Origin: Alienimonas chondri
GTDB lineage: Bacteria; Planctomycetota; Planctomycetia; Planctomycetales; Planctomycetaceae
Assembly (NCBI RefSeq): GCF_013036045.1
Contig: NZ_WTPX01000034.1
Location: 400-38,777 of the forward strand
DNA: 38,378 nucleotides
Reading direction: 5' to 3'
A program made the position numbers and the translations under genes. This document shows positions 17,116 to 25,225 of this stretch, piece after piece (the first letter of the stretch is position 1; every line of letters starts with the position of its first letter). Below the pieces are notes generated by a model. It saw only the letters and a list, made by a program, of their open reading frames with translations, ran no database searches and had not been told where the DNA came from.

Positions 17116-17688
17116 ATGAGAACGATTTTCACGACCGGGCAGGTCGCCAAGATCTGTAAGGTTGCCCCCCGCACCGTTAGCAAGTGGTTCGACTCCGGTC
17201 GACTGCGCGGCTATCGGATCCCGGGGTCCCAGGACCGCCGCATCCCCCGCGAGCATCTCATCCGGTTCCTCAAGGAACACGGGATGCCCCTGGGAGAGCT
17301 TGAAGATGAGGCGATGGGCAAGTTGCTCATCGTCGGGACCGGGGGCGAAGTGCTCGCCGGATTGACGGAGATGCTCGGCGAGAACGAGTTCAAACTCGAA
17401 ACCGCCGCCAGCGGATTCGAGGCCGGGATTCAGGCCGAATCTCTGCACCCGGACGGGGTCGTGATCGACTTCGTCATGGGCCGCAGCGAAGCCCTGATGA
17501 TCGCCGCGAACCTCCGCAAGAACGCCCAGTACAGCGACACCGTGCTGGTCGGGTTGATCTCGGACGAAGACAGCGCCAGCGGTTTCGACCGCACGCTGTT
17601 CAACGAGACCTTCCGCAAGCCCTTCGACACCGCGTTGCTCGCGGAGCGGATCAAGACCCTCGTCAGCCGCAAAAAGCAGCTGGCGTAG
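17116..17688 (+). CDS. MerR/excisionase-type HTH protein with C-terminal degenerate receiver domain
   Basis: The 190-residue protein has two parts. Residues 1-60 are a MerR/excisionase-type DNA-binding domain (TTGQVAKICKVAPRTVSKWF, then RLRGYRIPGSQDRRIPREHL, the helix-turn-helix plus wing). Residues about 68-188 are a response-regulator-like domain: KLLIVGTGGEV for the first strand, VVIDFVMG with Asp118 at the phosphoacceptor position, VLVGLISDED, and FRKPFD with Lys168. The usual acidic pair after the first strand is replaced by Gly74-Thr75, so Mg2+ binding and phosphorylation may be impaired. It is probably a transcription regulator. It is divergent from glnA, but a link to nitrogen control is only positional. 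A strong terminator follows it. Confidence 0.85.
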   Translation: MRTIFTTGQVAKICKVAPRTVSKWFDSGRLRGYRIPGSQDRRIPREHLIRFLKEHGMPLGELEDEAMGKLLIVGTGGEVLAGLTEMLGENEFKLETAASGFEAGIQAESLHPDGVVIDFVMGRSEALMIAANLRKNAQYSDTVLVGLISDEDSASGFDRTLFNETFRKPFDTALLAERIKTLVSRKKQLA

Positions 17689-17844
17689 TCCGTCCGCACG
17701 ACGGGTTCGTCCGAACTCGACGTCGATCCCGCCGCCGCGTCCCCGGCCCGCACCCTCGGGCCGGCTCTCCCCCCAGCGGGGCCGGGCCGACACGACGGCG
17801 AACGGATGCGGCGGTGAACGGACGGCGAACCCGATGTGCGTGTG

Positions 17845-17898
17845 AAACCCCCGCCCCCCGAGCGACCGACGTGGTCGTTTCGGGGAGCGGGGGTTTTT
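17845..17898 (+). terminator. Rho-independent terminator
   Basis: A 10-bp perfect outer stem (AAACCCCCGC with GCGGGGGTTT), a 5-bp middle stem and a 5-bp inner stem (CGACC-GGTCG) are followed by a run of five T. It lies 156 bp after the HTH-receiver gene and 25 bp before the glycosyltransferase start, so it separates the two units. Confidence 0.85.
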
Positions 17899-17923
17899 GC
17901 TGCGCCGCGGCTAAACTCCGCGT

Positions 17924-19825
17924 GTGAACGTCAAGAAGGCCATCCCATCGGCGCCCGGATTCGCTTGGCGAACGCGGCTGCGGCGGTATGGGCCGCCGGT
18001 CGCTGCGATCGCGGCGACCTTCCTCGCGGTCGTCTGCCAACTCGACCCCGGCGGGTCCGATCCCGGCATGCCGCAGGGGCCGGGGCTGACGGTCGACGAA
18101 GGCTTCTACACCCAGCAGGGCGTGTACCTCGCCGCGACGCGGCACTTCGGCCTCGCCCTGCTCTCCCCCACGACGCTGGGCGAGATCTTCGATACCGACG
18201 CCGGCTACATGGCCGACCATCCGCCGCTGGCGAAGCTGTGGCTGGGCCTCTGGCATGACGTGGCCTGGTGGGCGCACGCCCCCGAAGATCCCGGCGGCCC
18301 GTTCAGCGTCGCCCGGGCGCGCGTCGGCAGCGCCGCGGCGTTCGCGCTGACCGTCGGCCTGCTGGTTGGCTGCGGCGCGCGTTGGTTCGGTCTCCCGACC
18401 GGGTTGGCGGCTGGGGCAAGTCTGGTTCTGATGCCGCGGGTGTTCGGGCACGCCCACATCACCTCGCTGGAGACGGTCACGAACCTGTTCTTCACCGCCT
18501 GCCTGTGCGGCGTCGCCGCGTGGTGGGATCCGCGCGTCATGAACTACAAACGGGCGTCGCTGTGCGGGCTGCTGTTCGGCTTGGCGCTGCTCTGCAAGAT
18601 TCAGGGGGCGCTGCTGGGACCGACGATCGCCGCGTGGGCGCTCTATCACGCCGGGCGCGAGCACGGGTGGAAGGAGTGCTGGCGGGCGATCGGCCCGGTC
18701 GCGGCGTTCGGCGGCGTGGGGCTGACGGCGTTCGTCCTCGGCTGGCCCTACCTGTGGCTGAACCCCGGCGAGCACGTCCCGGCGTTCATCGGCACGATCA
18801 CCGAGCGCCTGCCGGTGCGGAACTACTACATGGGTCAGGTCTGGAACGGCGAGAGCCTCGATCCGACGCCTTGGCACTACCCGCTGGTCATGACGCTCGC
18901 CACGGTCCCAATCGGGCTGACGGCGCTCGCACTCGTCCCCTTCCTAACCAGCGAGCCGGGGGCGTCAGCCCCCGGAGCGTTCCGCGCCCGCCTCGCCGCC
19001 CGATTCGACGACCCGCGACTCACCCTGTTCGTCGCCGCGACGCTCGTGCCGCTGGCACTCGTCTGCACGCGCGGCGAGAGCCTGTACGACGGGGTGCGGC
19101 TGTGGCTGGTGATCTTCCCGCCGCTGGCCCTGCTCGCCGGGTTCGGGGCCGGATTGCTGTACCAACGGATTCAGTCATGGCGGCCGAAGCTCGCGGCGCC
19201 GGCGGTGATCGGGTTGCTGGCGGTTCAGGGGGTGAACGTCATGTCGATGAGTCCGGTGTGGCTCAGTTCCTACTCCGCGGTGGTCGGCGGACTGTGGGGG
19301 GCGGATCGGCTGGGGTTCGAGCGGAACTACTGGGGGGATGCGGTGACGCGGGATCTGCTGATCGCTGCAGACCGCGACGCGCCCTCCGGCGAACCCATTG
19401 AGATTCAGCCGCGGCTACACCAATTCGCCGATGACGACCGAGCGGCCGCCTCGCCCGTTCTCCGAGCACGGCAGCAGTCAGATGATGCTCCTCCCCCCGT
19501 CGGCGGGCTACCGATCCCCAACCCATTCGGTACGGTGCGGTTTTCCCGCCTGGCTTGGTGGCAGGAAATTGAGGAACAGTTCGTCGTCTCGTACGTCACC
19601 TTGCTGATCGATCGCCCGGGCCGTTTTCTACCGGCGGATCGCTTCGTCCAGCGACAGGGGGTCGTGCTGGCGGTCGCCGATGTCGGCGCCGAGGTTCCGC
19701 AGCCAACCGAGGCGGAGTGGGCCGAGATGATGCCGAAAGACGCCCCCGAAGCTCTCGGGATCGAGGTGGAGGCGGATGAACCGTACTTTTTGAAACCCGA
19801 CGTGATGCTCGACACGGAGGGCTAA
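17924..19825 (+). CDS. Multi-pass membrane glycosyltransferase, GT-C (ArnT/PMT-like)
   Basis: The 633-residue product begins at a GTG. It has an N-terminal membrane segment (PPVAAIAATFLAVVCQL), then a loop with TVDEGFYTQQGVY (about residue 56; the Asp-Glu in the first external loop is typical of GT-C enzymes) and MADHPPLAKLWLGLWHD (about 96; the HPPL element is typical of the PMT/ArnT group). Eight or more hydrophobic segments follow up to about residue 430. The C-terminal 190 residues are soluble and contain a Pro-rich linker. Such enzymes transfer a sugar from a polyprenyl-phosphate donor to lipid or protein on the outer side of the inner membrane. The acceptor is unknown. The 20-bp palindrome at 18956-18975 is translated in one of its loops. 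Confidence 0.82.
   Translation: MNVKKAIPSAPGFAWRTRLRRYGPPVAAIAATFLAVVCQLDPGGSDPGMPQGPGLTVDEGFYTQQGVYLAATRHFGLALLSPTTLGEIFDTDAGYMADHPPLAKLWLGLWHDVAWWAHAPEDPGGPFSVARARVGSAAAFALTVGLLVGCGARWFGLPTGLAAGASLVLMPRVFGHAHITSLETVTNLFFTACLCGVAAWWDPRVMNYKRASLCGLLFGLALLCKIQGALLGPTIAAWALYHAGREHGWKECWRAIGPVAAFGGVGLTAFVLGWPYLWLNPGEHVPAFIGTITERLPVRNYYMGQVWNGESLDPTPWHYPLVMTLATVPIGLTALALVPFLTSEPGASAPGAFRARLAARFDDPRLTLFVAATLVPLALVCTRGESLYDGVRLWLVIFPPLALLAGFGAGLLYQRIQSWRPKLAAPAVIGLLAVQGVNVMSMSPVWLSSYSAVVGGLWGADRLGFERNYWGDAVTRDLLIAADRDAPSGEPIEIQPRLHQFADDDRAAASPVLRARQQSDDAPPPVGGLPIPNPFGTVRFSRLAWWQEIEEQFVVSYVTLLIDRPGRFLPADRFVQRQGVVLAVADVGAEVPQPTEAEWAEMMPKDAPEALGIEVEADEPYFLKPDVMLDTEG
18956..18975. repeat. Intragenic palindrome in the glycosyltransferase gene
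   Basis: CCGGGGGC-GTCA-GCCCCCGG is a perfect 8-bp stem with a 4-nt loop, translated as part of SEPGASAPGAFRA, a loop between two membrane segments. It resembles the element at 17065-17083. Confidence 0.6.
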
Positions 19826-19876
19826 GGCCCCCCGCTCGCCGTCTTCCCCTCGTCCTTCCGCCTTCGCCTTTCCGCC

Positions 19877-20371
19877 TTGTCCCAGTCCCTCACCCACTTC
19901 GACGAAACCGGCGCCGCCCGGATGGTGGACGTCGCCGCCAAACCGGTCACGCAACGCACCGCGGTCGCGGAGGCGACGGTGCGCTGCGAACCGGCGACGC
20001 TGGACCTCATCCTCTCCGGCGACGGCAAGAAGGGAGACGTGCGGCAGGTGGCGCGCATCGCCGGCATTCAGGCCGCGAAGAATACGGGGCAACTCATTCC
20101 CCTCTGCCATCCGCTGCCGTTGGACGGGGTGACGGTCGACTTCGCCTCCCAGCCGCCCGGACGGCTGACCGTCACCGCGTCGGTCACCTGCACCGGGCGG
20201 ACGGGGGTGGAGATGGAGGCGTTGTGCGCCGCATCGGTCGCGGCTCTGACCGTGTACGACATGGTGAAAGCCGTGGATCGCGGGATGACCGTCGAGACGG
20301 TTCGCCTGCTCAGCAAGACCGGGGGACGCAGCGGGGATTGGCAGGCTGGTCAAACTACGCCGGCTGACTAG
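19877..20371 (+). CDS. moaC: Cyclic pyranopterin monophosphate synthase
   Basis: MoaC converts the MoaA product into cyclic pyranopterin monophosphate in molybdenum cofactor synthesis. The 164-residue protein starts at a TTG at 19877, where LTHFDETGAARMVDVAAKPV aligns with the family's start. Further motifs are KKGDVRQVARIAGIQAAKNT, LIPLCHPLPLDGV, TGRTGVEMEALCAASVAALT and YDMVKAVDRGM, with the catalytic Asp128 and Lys131 in the same positions as in E. coli MoaC. Length is normal. No moaA, moaE or mog gene is adjacent. Its product would serve the molybdoenzyme whose end lies at the left edge of the window. A pyrimidine-rich leader precedes the start. Confidence 0.95.
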   Translation: MSQSLTHFDETGAARMVDVAAKPVTQRTAVAEATVRCEPATLDLILSGDGKKGDVRQVARIAGIQAAKNTGQLIPLCHPLPLDGVTVDFASQPPGRLTVTASVTCTGRTGVEMEALCAASVAALTVYDMVKAVDRGMTVETVRLLSKTGGRSGDWQAGQTTPAD

Positions 20372-20435
20372 GGCAAGTCGACGCGTCTATCGCATGGCCC
20401 GGTGAAACGTCGCGGCTGTCGCCGGTTGCCCCGGC

Positions 20436-21497
20436 ATGAACGCCGCAGCGCTCCCGCCCCCCGCCCCGACGAGCGTTCGCCGAGAAGCGTCGCCCTCACG
20501 TTCGGCCGCGAACCCGTCGGAGACGGAGGCCCAGCTACTGGCGGAGGTGGTCGAGCTAATCGGCGGCGACCTCGCCGCCTGCGAGCGGATCTACGCGGAC
20601 GAACTGGCCAGCGCTCACCCCGCCGTCCGGGACGTGCGGGACCACGTCGCCCGTTACCGCGGCAAGCGCCTCCGTCCGATCCTCACCCTGCTGGCCGGCG
20701 CCGCGTGCGGGGAGGTGAACGACAAACACCGCACCCTCGCTGCGGTGGTGGAGATGGTCCACGCCGCGACGCTGGTGCACGACGACGTGCTGGACGGGGC
20801 CGACGTGCGTCGCCACGTCGCCACGGTGCATTCACGCTGGAACCCGCGGACGGCGGTGCTGTTCGGGGACTTCTTATTCACGCACGCGTTTCACTTGGCC
20901 GCGACGGTGGACGCCGCCGCCTGCCGGGCGATCGGGGCGGCGACGAACGCCGTGTGCGAGGGCGAACTGACGCAGATTCACGAGCGAGGCAACGCCGACC
21001 TGACGGAAGCGGAGTACTTCGCGATCGTCGGCGGCAAAACCGCCGCGCTGACCGCGGTCAGTGCCGAACTGGGCGCCGTGCACGCCGGGGCGGACGAGGC
21101 GACGGTCGAGGCGCTGCGGAGCTACGGGGAGGACTTGGGCGTCGCGTTTCAGATCGCCGACGACCTGCTCGATCTGGTCGGCGAAGAGGGCTGCGTGGGC
21201 AAATCGTTGGGATCCGACCTCTCGGAAAAGAAGCTCACCCTGCCGCTGATTCGCCTGCGGGACCGTCTGCCCGAGGGGGAATCGCAGCAGTTGAAAACCC
21301 TGCTGGCCGACCCGCCCGCCGACGCCCGCGAACGACTCCTGCCGCTTCTCCAGCGGACGGGGGCGTTGGAGAGCGCCGTCGCGACCGCTCGTGAGCGAGC
21401 CGCCGCCGCCGTCGCCCGACTGGATGAGCTACCGGACTCCGACGCTAAACGGCTTCTGGTCCGCCTCGCCCGATTCAGCGTGCGGCGCACGTTTTGA
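20436..21497 (+). CDS. Polyprenyl diphosphate synthase
   Basis: The 353-residue protein is a trans-prenyltransferase that elongates allylic diphosphates with isopentenyl diphosphate, giving side chains for quinones or similar lipids. The first Asp-rich motif is HAATLVHDDVLDGADVRR (Asp116, Asp117, Asp120). The second is FQIADDLLDLVG (Asp242, Asp243, Asp246), preceded by GGKTAALTA and followed by KSLGSDLSEKKLTLPLI. GKRLRPILTLLAG is the diphosphate-binding segment. The small residues just before the first motif are consistent with a longer-chain product such as octaprenyl. The first 30 residues are a Pro/Ser-rich extension. A 28-bp inverted repeat follows the gene. Confidence 0.92.
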   Translation: MNAAALPPPAPTSVRREASPSRSAANPSETEAQLLAEVVELIGGDLAACERIYADELASAHPAVRDVRDHVARYRGKRLRPILTLLAGAACGEVNDKHRTLAAVVEMVHAATLVHDDVLDGADVRRHVATVHSRWNPRTAVLFGDFLFTHAFHLAATVDAAACRAIGAATNAVCEGELTQIHERGNADLTEAEYFAIVGGKTAALTAVSAELGAVHAGADEATVEALRSYGEDLGVAFQIADDLLDLVGEEGCVGKSLGSDLSEKKLTLPLIRLRDRLPEGESQQLKTLLADPPADARERLLPLLQRTGALESAVATARERAAAAVARLDELPDSDAKRLLVRLARFSVRRTF

Positions 21498-21506
21498 ACC
21501 CTTCTA

Positions 21507-21574
21507 GGTTCGCCGTCGCCGCTAGGCGGCGCGCTGTCCGCACGACGCGCGCCGCCTAGCGGCGACGGCGAACC
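21507..21574. terminator. 28-bp perfect inverted repeat between convergent genes
   Basis: Arms at 21507-21534 and 21547-21574 are perfect complements across a 12-nt loop. The arms begin GGTTCGCCGTCGCCGCTAGG. The repeat fills most of the gap between the convergent polyprenyl synthase and zinc peptidase genes, so it is well placed as a bidirectional terminator. There is no T-run. The size is more like a REP or an insertion remnant. Confidence 0.7.
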
Positions 21575-21590
21575 GGGGCGAACGTCCACG

Positions 21591-22298
21591 TCAGCGCCGG
21601 TCGTTCATGCGGGTGTAGACGAGGATGTAGTACAGCATCGTCGCGGCGGTGCTGAGCGTCGCGGCGACGTAGGTCCACGCGGCGGCGTTCAGGCACTTCC
21701 GCACCCATTCGCCGCCCTCCGCATCGACGATGCCGAGGTCCGCGACCAGCCGTTTCGCCCGGTTGGAGGCGTCGAACTCGACGGGAAGATTGATGACTTG
21801 AAACGCAAGAATCGCCCCATATCCCAGGATCCCCAGCAGGATCAGCGGCGAGGCGAAGCTGTAGGCCTGAATCCACATCGCCAGAAAGCCGCCCATGATG
21901 GCGACGCCGGCGATCTTCCCGCCGGCCGTCGCGGCGGGGACGGCCAACGCCCGCAGCGCCATCGGTCCGTAGTTGGTCGCGTCCTGCAAGGCGTGGCCGG
22001 CTTCGTGCGCAGCGATGCCGACCGCCGCGGCACTGCGTCGACCGTAGATCTCCGGCGAGAGTCGCAAGGTTTTCGTGCGAGGATCGTAGTGGTCGGACAG
22101 TTCGCCCTCCACCGGTTCGATGCGGACGTGCTGCAAGCCCGCCCGATCGAGAATCAGCCGGGCCGCGGCGGCGCCGGTCATGTTCGCGGCGACGCGGCCG
22201 CCGGCGGCGACGTTGCTCTTCACCCGCCATTGCGCCCACATCATCAGGGCCATCGGCGGGAGGGCGAGCAGGAAATAGAGGGGGTCGAAGTGGATCAT
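21591..22298 (-). CDS. Membrane zinc metallopeptidase, YugP type
   Basis: The 235-residue protein belongs to the neutral zinc metallopeptidase group typified by YugP. It shows an N-terminal membrane segment (FLLALPPMALMMWAQWRVKS), ELSDHYDPRTKTLRLSPEIY, and AAVGIAAHEAGHALQDATNY with the zinc motif HEAGH (His98, Glu99, His102). Membrane segments follow (GGKIAGVAIMGGFLAMW, PLILLGILGYGAILAFQVIN), then NLPVEFDASNRAKRLVADLG, which is conserved in the family. A last membrane segment is near the C-terminus. It is an integral inner-membrane protease; its substrate is unknown. It converges with the polyprenyl synthase and is divergent from arfB. Confidence 0.9.
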   Translation of the reverse strand: MIHFDPLYFLLALPPMALMMWAQWRVKSNVAAGGRVAANMTGAAAARLILDRAGLQHVRIEPVEGELSDHYDPRTKTLRLSPEIYGRRSAAAVGIAAHEAGHALQDATNYGPMALRALAVPAATAGGKIAGVAIMGGFLAMWIQAYSFASPLILLGILGYGAILAFQVINLPVEFDASNRAKRLVADLGIVDAEGGEWVRKCLNAAAWTYVAATLSTAATMLYYILVYTRMNDRR

Positions 22299-22390
22299 CG
22301 ATAGGGCGTTCAGTTGCGGATACAGCCCGGGAGTTCGCCCGAGCGGACAGATTCTTACGCCGATTGCGAACCGAACGAGGGGAGATTCGC

Positions 22391-22412
22391 CGCGGAATCG
22401 ACGCGGATTCGA
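22391..22412. repeat. 11-bp tandem repeat in the arfB leader
   Basis: CGCGGAATCGA and CGCGGATTCGA lie side by side with one mismatch, in the 203-bp divergent region between the zinc peptidase and arfB. The position would suit a protein-binding site, but nothing else supports that. Confidence 0.35.
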
Positions 22413-22501
22413 CGGGGAGCCGGCTACGATGCGGCGGCGTTCACCTTCCCCGTCGCTTCTCGTCGCTCGGCCCGCTCAGGGGGCTGACGGCCCCGCTCGC
22501 C

Positions 22502-22939
22502 ATGTCTTTGCCGTCCCATCTGAACGTCACGCAGAAGCTGCGGGTGCCGACCGACGAGTTCACCCTCACCTACGCGCGCAGCGGCGGGCCGGGGGGGCAG
22601 AACGTCAACAAGGTGGAGACCAAGGCGGTGCTGCGCTGGCCGATCGCGGACTCGCCCAGCCTGCCGGAGGACGTCAAAGACCGGTTTCTTCGCCAGTACG
22701 GGACGCGGATCAACAACGACGGCGAACTGGTGATGGCCTGCGACGAGCACCGCGATCAACCGAGCAACCGGACCGCGGTCCTGGAGCGACTGACCGGGAT
22801 GCTCGCCAACGTGGCCCGTCCGCCGAAGAAACGTCGGCCGACGAAGCCGACCAAAGGTTCGCAACGCCGCCGGATCGCCGCCAAGAAGCAGCGGGGACAG
22901 CAAAAGAAGCTCCGCCGACCCCCCGGCCGCGACGCCTGA
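22502..22939 (+). CDS. arfB: Peptidyl-tRNA hydrolase ArfB (ribosome rescue)
   Basis: ArfB (YaeJ) hydrolyses peptidyl-tRNA on ribosomes stalled without a stop codon. The 145-residue protein starts at the ATG at 22502. It has the RF-1-type catalytic segment TYARSGGPGGQNVNKVETKA with the GGQ motif at residues 31-33, then VLRWPIADSPSLPEDVKDRF and ELVMACDEHRDQPSNRTAVL, as in the family. The C-terminal tail is rich in Lys and Arg (KKRRPTKPTKGSQRRRIAAK), which in ArfB enters the empty mRNA channel. Size and order are typical. A small hairpin lies just upstream at 22481-22495. Confidence 0.94.
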   Translation: MSLPSHLNVTQKLRVPTDEFTLTYARSGGPGGQNVNKVETKAVLRWPIADSPSLPEDVKDRFLRQYGTRINNDGELVMACDEHRDQPSNRTAVLERLTGMLANVARPPKKRRPTKPTKGSQRRRIAAKKQRGQQKKLRRPPGRDA

Positions 22940-23039
22940 CCGGCGACCTCCCCAGCGGGCGATACGCCTGGCGCCCTATGCCCCGACTGCCCGGAAGCGT
23001 TTGAATGATGCGGTCGTTCCGTCCGCATGGTCTCCCCCG

Positions 23040-23783
23040 ATGCCCGCCGCCGTCGCCAGCCAGGATCTCGCCGAGAAATCGGCGCTCGCCCTCGAGCTTC
23101 ATCGTCGGTTGGGAGAGGAGTACGGCGTTCCCGTGCCGTACTTCCATAGTCTTTCCCCGATGGCGGAGCTGCTCAGTTCCTTCCTGTCGCACCGCACCCG
23201 CAACTCGGACAGCGGCCGTGCGTTCAAGCAGCTCCGCGCCCGCTTTCCGACGTGGGCGGAGGTTCGCGACGCCCCGACGGGGGAGGTGGAAGCCGAACTC
23301 GCCCCCTGCACGTGGCCGGAACAGAAAGCCCCCCGATTACAGGCGATCCTGCGACTCGTGACGGAGCGTCGCGGAGCGGTCGACGACGACTCTCTGGACT
23401 TCCTCGCCGACCTGCCCGTGGCGGAGGCGCGGGCCTGGTTGGAAGAACTGCCCGGCGTGGGACCGAAGACAAGCGCCGCGACGCTTTGCTTCTCTCGACT
23501 CCGTCGACCGGCGCTGCCCGTCGATAGCCATCACCATCGCGTCGCTCAACGGACGGGACTGATACCGAAATCCCTCGCCGTCGGCCCCTCGCACGCCCGA
23601 CTTGAAGCGCTGCTGCCGGCCGAATGGAGCGGCCAGCAGGTGTACGATCATCACGAATTGCTGATGTTTCTGGGCCAGCGGGTCTGTCACTATCGCGGGC
23701 CGAAGTGTTCGCGCTGCCCCGTCCTCGATCTTTGCCCCACGGGACTGGCACGAACCGAACCGCCTCGGGAGAAACCGCGGTGA
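23040..23783 (+). CDS. Endonuclease III-type DNA glycosylase/AP lyase
   Basis: The protein is about 247 residues from the ATG at 23040; a TTG at 23001 would add 13. It has the helix-hairpin-helix LEELPGVGPKTSAATLCF with Lys143 at the catalytic position, VDSHHHRVAQRTG with Asp162, and a C-terminal four-Cys cluster C-x6-C-x2-C-x5-C (Cys216, 223, 226, 232) for [4Fe-4S]. This is the layout of Nth, which removes oxidised pyrimidines in base-excision repair. The first domain has SPMAELLSSFLSHRTRNSDS in place of the usual PFELLIAVILSAQ.TD, so it is somewhat divergent and its preferred lesion could differ. It follows arfB on the same strand by 100 bp. Confidence 0.88.
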   Translation: MPAAVASQDLAEKSALALELHRRLGEEYGVPVPYFHSLSPMAELLSSFLSHRTRNSDSGRAFKQLRARFPTWAEVRDAPTGEVEAELAPCTWPEQKAPRLQAILRLVTERRGAVDDDSLDFLADLPVAEARAWLEELPGVGPKTSAATLCFSRLRRPALPVDSHHHRVAQRTGLIPKSLAVGPSHARLEALLPAEWSGQQVYDHHELLMFLGQRVCHYRGPKCSRCPVLDLCPTGLARTEPPREKPR

Positions 23784-23886
23784 GCGACGCGGGGGGAGAC
23801 CCGACGGATTGGCAATCGAGGGCCGGGCGGGGATGATGGGCGTTCGAGACCGGCGATTCGCCGGCCCACTGCCCGGAGACGCATGC

Positions 23887-25194
23887 ATGTTCGGCCGCAA
23901 AAACGACGACGAGTTCGACGACGACGAGGAGCACGAGCCGGAGTACGACCTCGTCAGCTTCCGCGGTCCGCTCTCCGGCGATCCGGTCGATATGAGCGCT
24001 CACGCCTCGGTCGCCCGCGTCGGCCTCGGCCCGGCTCGTGAGATGATTTCGGACGCGCTCAGCCGTCGTGGCGAGATGGTCCGCCTCGACACCCGCGGCG
24101 CCGCCGCGGCCGTCCGCACCTATATCGACGGCGTCGCCTATCCCGGCGGACGCATGCCGGCCCGTCAGGCCGCGGCGATCACGCAGGTGCTCAAACTGCT
24201 CGCCGGGCTGGACGTCAAAGTCCGGGACAAGAAACAGTCCGGCGGGATCAATGCCGATCTGGACGGCGTGAAATACGTTCTGCGCATCGACACCGAACCG
24301 GCCGGCAAATCCGAGCGGCTGACCGTCCGGGCCGAGAACCAGAAGGAGAAATTGGAGAAGCCGGAGGAACTCGGCTTCCCGCCGGATCTGAAGGAGATGA
24401 TCCGCGAGATGGCCGGCGGCGAGAAGGGCGGGCTGTTCGTCGTCGGTCCCCCGCTCTCCGGGGTGACGACCACCACGTTCGGCGTGCTCCGCAGCGTCGA
24501 CAGCTACGTCTATAACATCTATGCGATCGGCGACCTCGGCGGCCGCGATCTGCACACGCTGACGGACTTCACCCCCAACGAGGGCGAATCGCTCGACGAC
24601 GCTCTCGTCCGCGTCATTCGTGCGGAGGCGGACGTGATCTACGTCGACCGCGTCGAATCGAAGGAGAGCGCCGCCCAGGTTCTGAAGTTCGGCGAGGATC
24701 TGTCGATCATCGGCGAACTGGCCGCCAAGGATCTCGTCTCCGGCATCGGACAGTTGTGCAAGTGGTCCGGCTCCCCGGCGCTGGTCGCGGAGCGGGTCAA
24801 CGGGCTGATCCAACCGCGGCTGATCCGCAAACTGTGCGGCAAGTGCAAGCAGGCCTTCCGCCCCAACCCCAAGCTCGTCGCCCGGGTCAATCTGCCGCCG
24901 GAAACCGATCTGCTGTACCGTCCGCCGGGACGGGAGGTGATGGAGGCCGAGGATTACGAACCGTGCCGCCGGTGCGGCGGGGTCGGCTATCTCGGTCGAA
25001 CGGGCATCTTCGCCGTGCTGAAGATGACCGACGGCGTGAAGGAGATCCTCAACACCAAACCGAGCGCCTCCGCCCTGAAACAGCAGATCCGCACCGATGG
25101 GATGCCGACCTTCGAGAGCGAAGGCCTGCGTTTGGTCGCCGAAGGCGTGACGAGCCTCGAAGAACTTCAGCGGGTCTTCCAAGAGGCGACCTGA
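23887..25194 (+). CDS. GspE/PilB-like secretion ATPase homologue with degenerate Walker A
   Basis: The 435-residue protein starts at the ATG at 23887, with an acidic N-terminus (FGRKNDDEFDDDEEHEPEYD). The middle follows the type II secretion/type IV pilus ATPase plan: AAITQVLKLLAGLDVKVRDK, GGINADLDGVKYVLRIDTEP, then GGLFVVGPPLSGVTTTTFGV at the Walker A position. The essential Lys is replaced by Val193. The Walker B region reads ADVIYVDRVESKESA in place of the usual hydrophobic-GE(I/M)RD pattern. The family's zinc site is kept: CGKC at 317-320 and CRRC at 360-363, as is GYLGRTGIFAVLKM. It probably cannot hydrolyse ATP and may regulate or scaffold a secretion or pilus motor. No gsp or pil genes are adjacent. 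Confidence 0.85.
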   Translation: MFGRKNDDEFDDDEEHEPEYDLVSFRGPLSGDPVDMSAHASVARVGLGPAREMISDALSRRGEMVRLDTRGAAAAVRTYIDGVAYPGGRMPARQAAAITQVLKLLAGLDVKVRDKKQSGGINADLDGVKYVLRIDTEPAGKSERLTVRAENQKEKLEKPEELGFPPDLKEMIREMAGGEKGGLFVVGPPLSGVTTTTFGVLRSVDSYVYNIYAIGDLGGRDLHTLTDFTPNEGESLDDALVRVIRAEADVIYVDRVESKESAAQVLKFGEDLSIIGELAAKDLVSGIGQLCKWSGSPALVAERVNGLIQPRLIRKLCGKCKQAFRPNPKLVARVNLPPETDLLYRPPGREVMEAEDYEPCRRCGGVGYLGRTGIFAVLKMTDGVKEILNTKPSASALKQQIRTDGMPTFESEGLRLVAEGVTSLEELQRVFQEAT

Positions 25195-25225
25195 CCGTCG
25201 CGCAAGGCCGACTTGCAAGGCCGAC

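Noticed and set aside
23224-25218. A 664-codon open frame opposite nth and the GspE-like gene
   Set aside because: It spans two recognisable genes on the other strand and has no family features.
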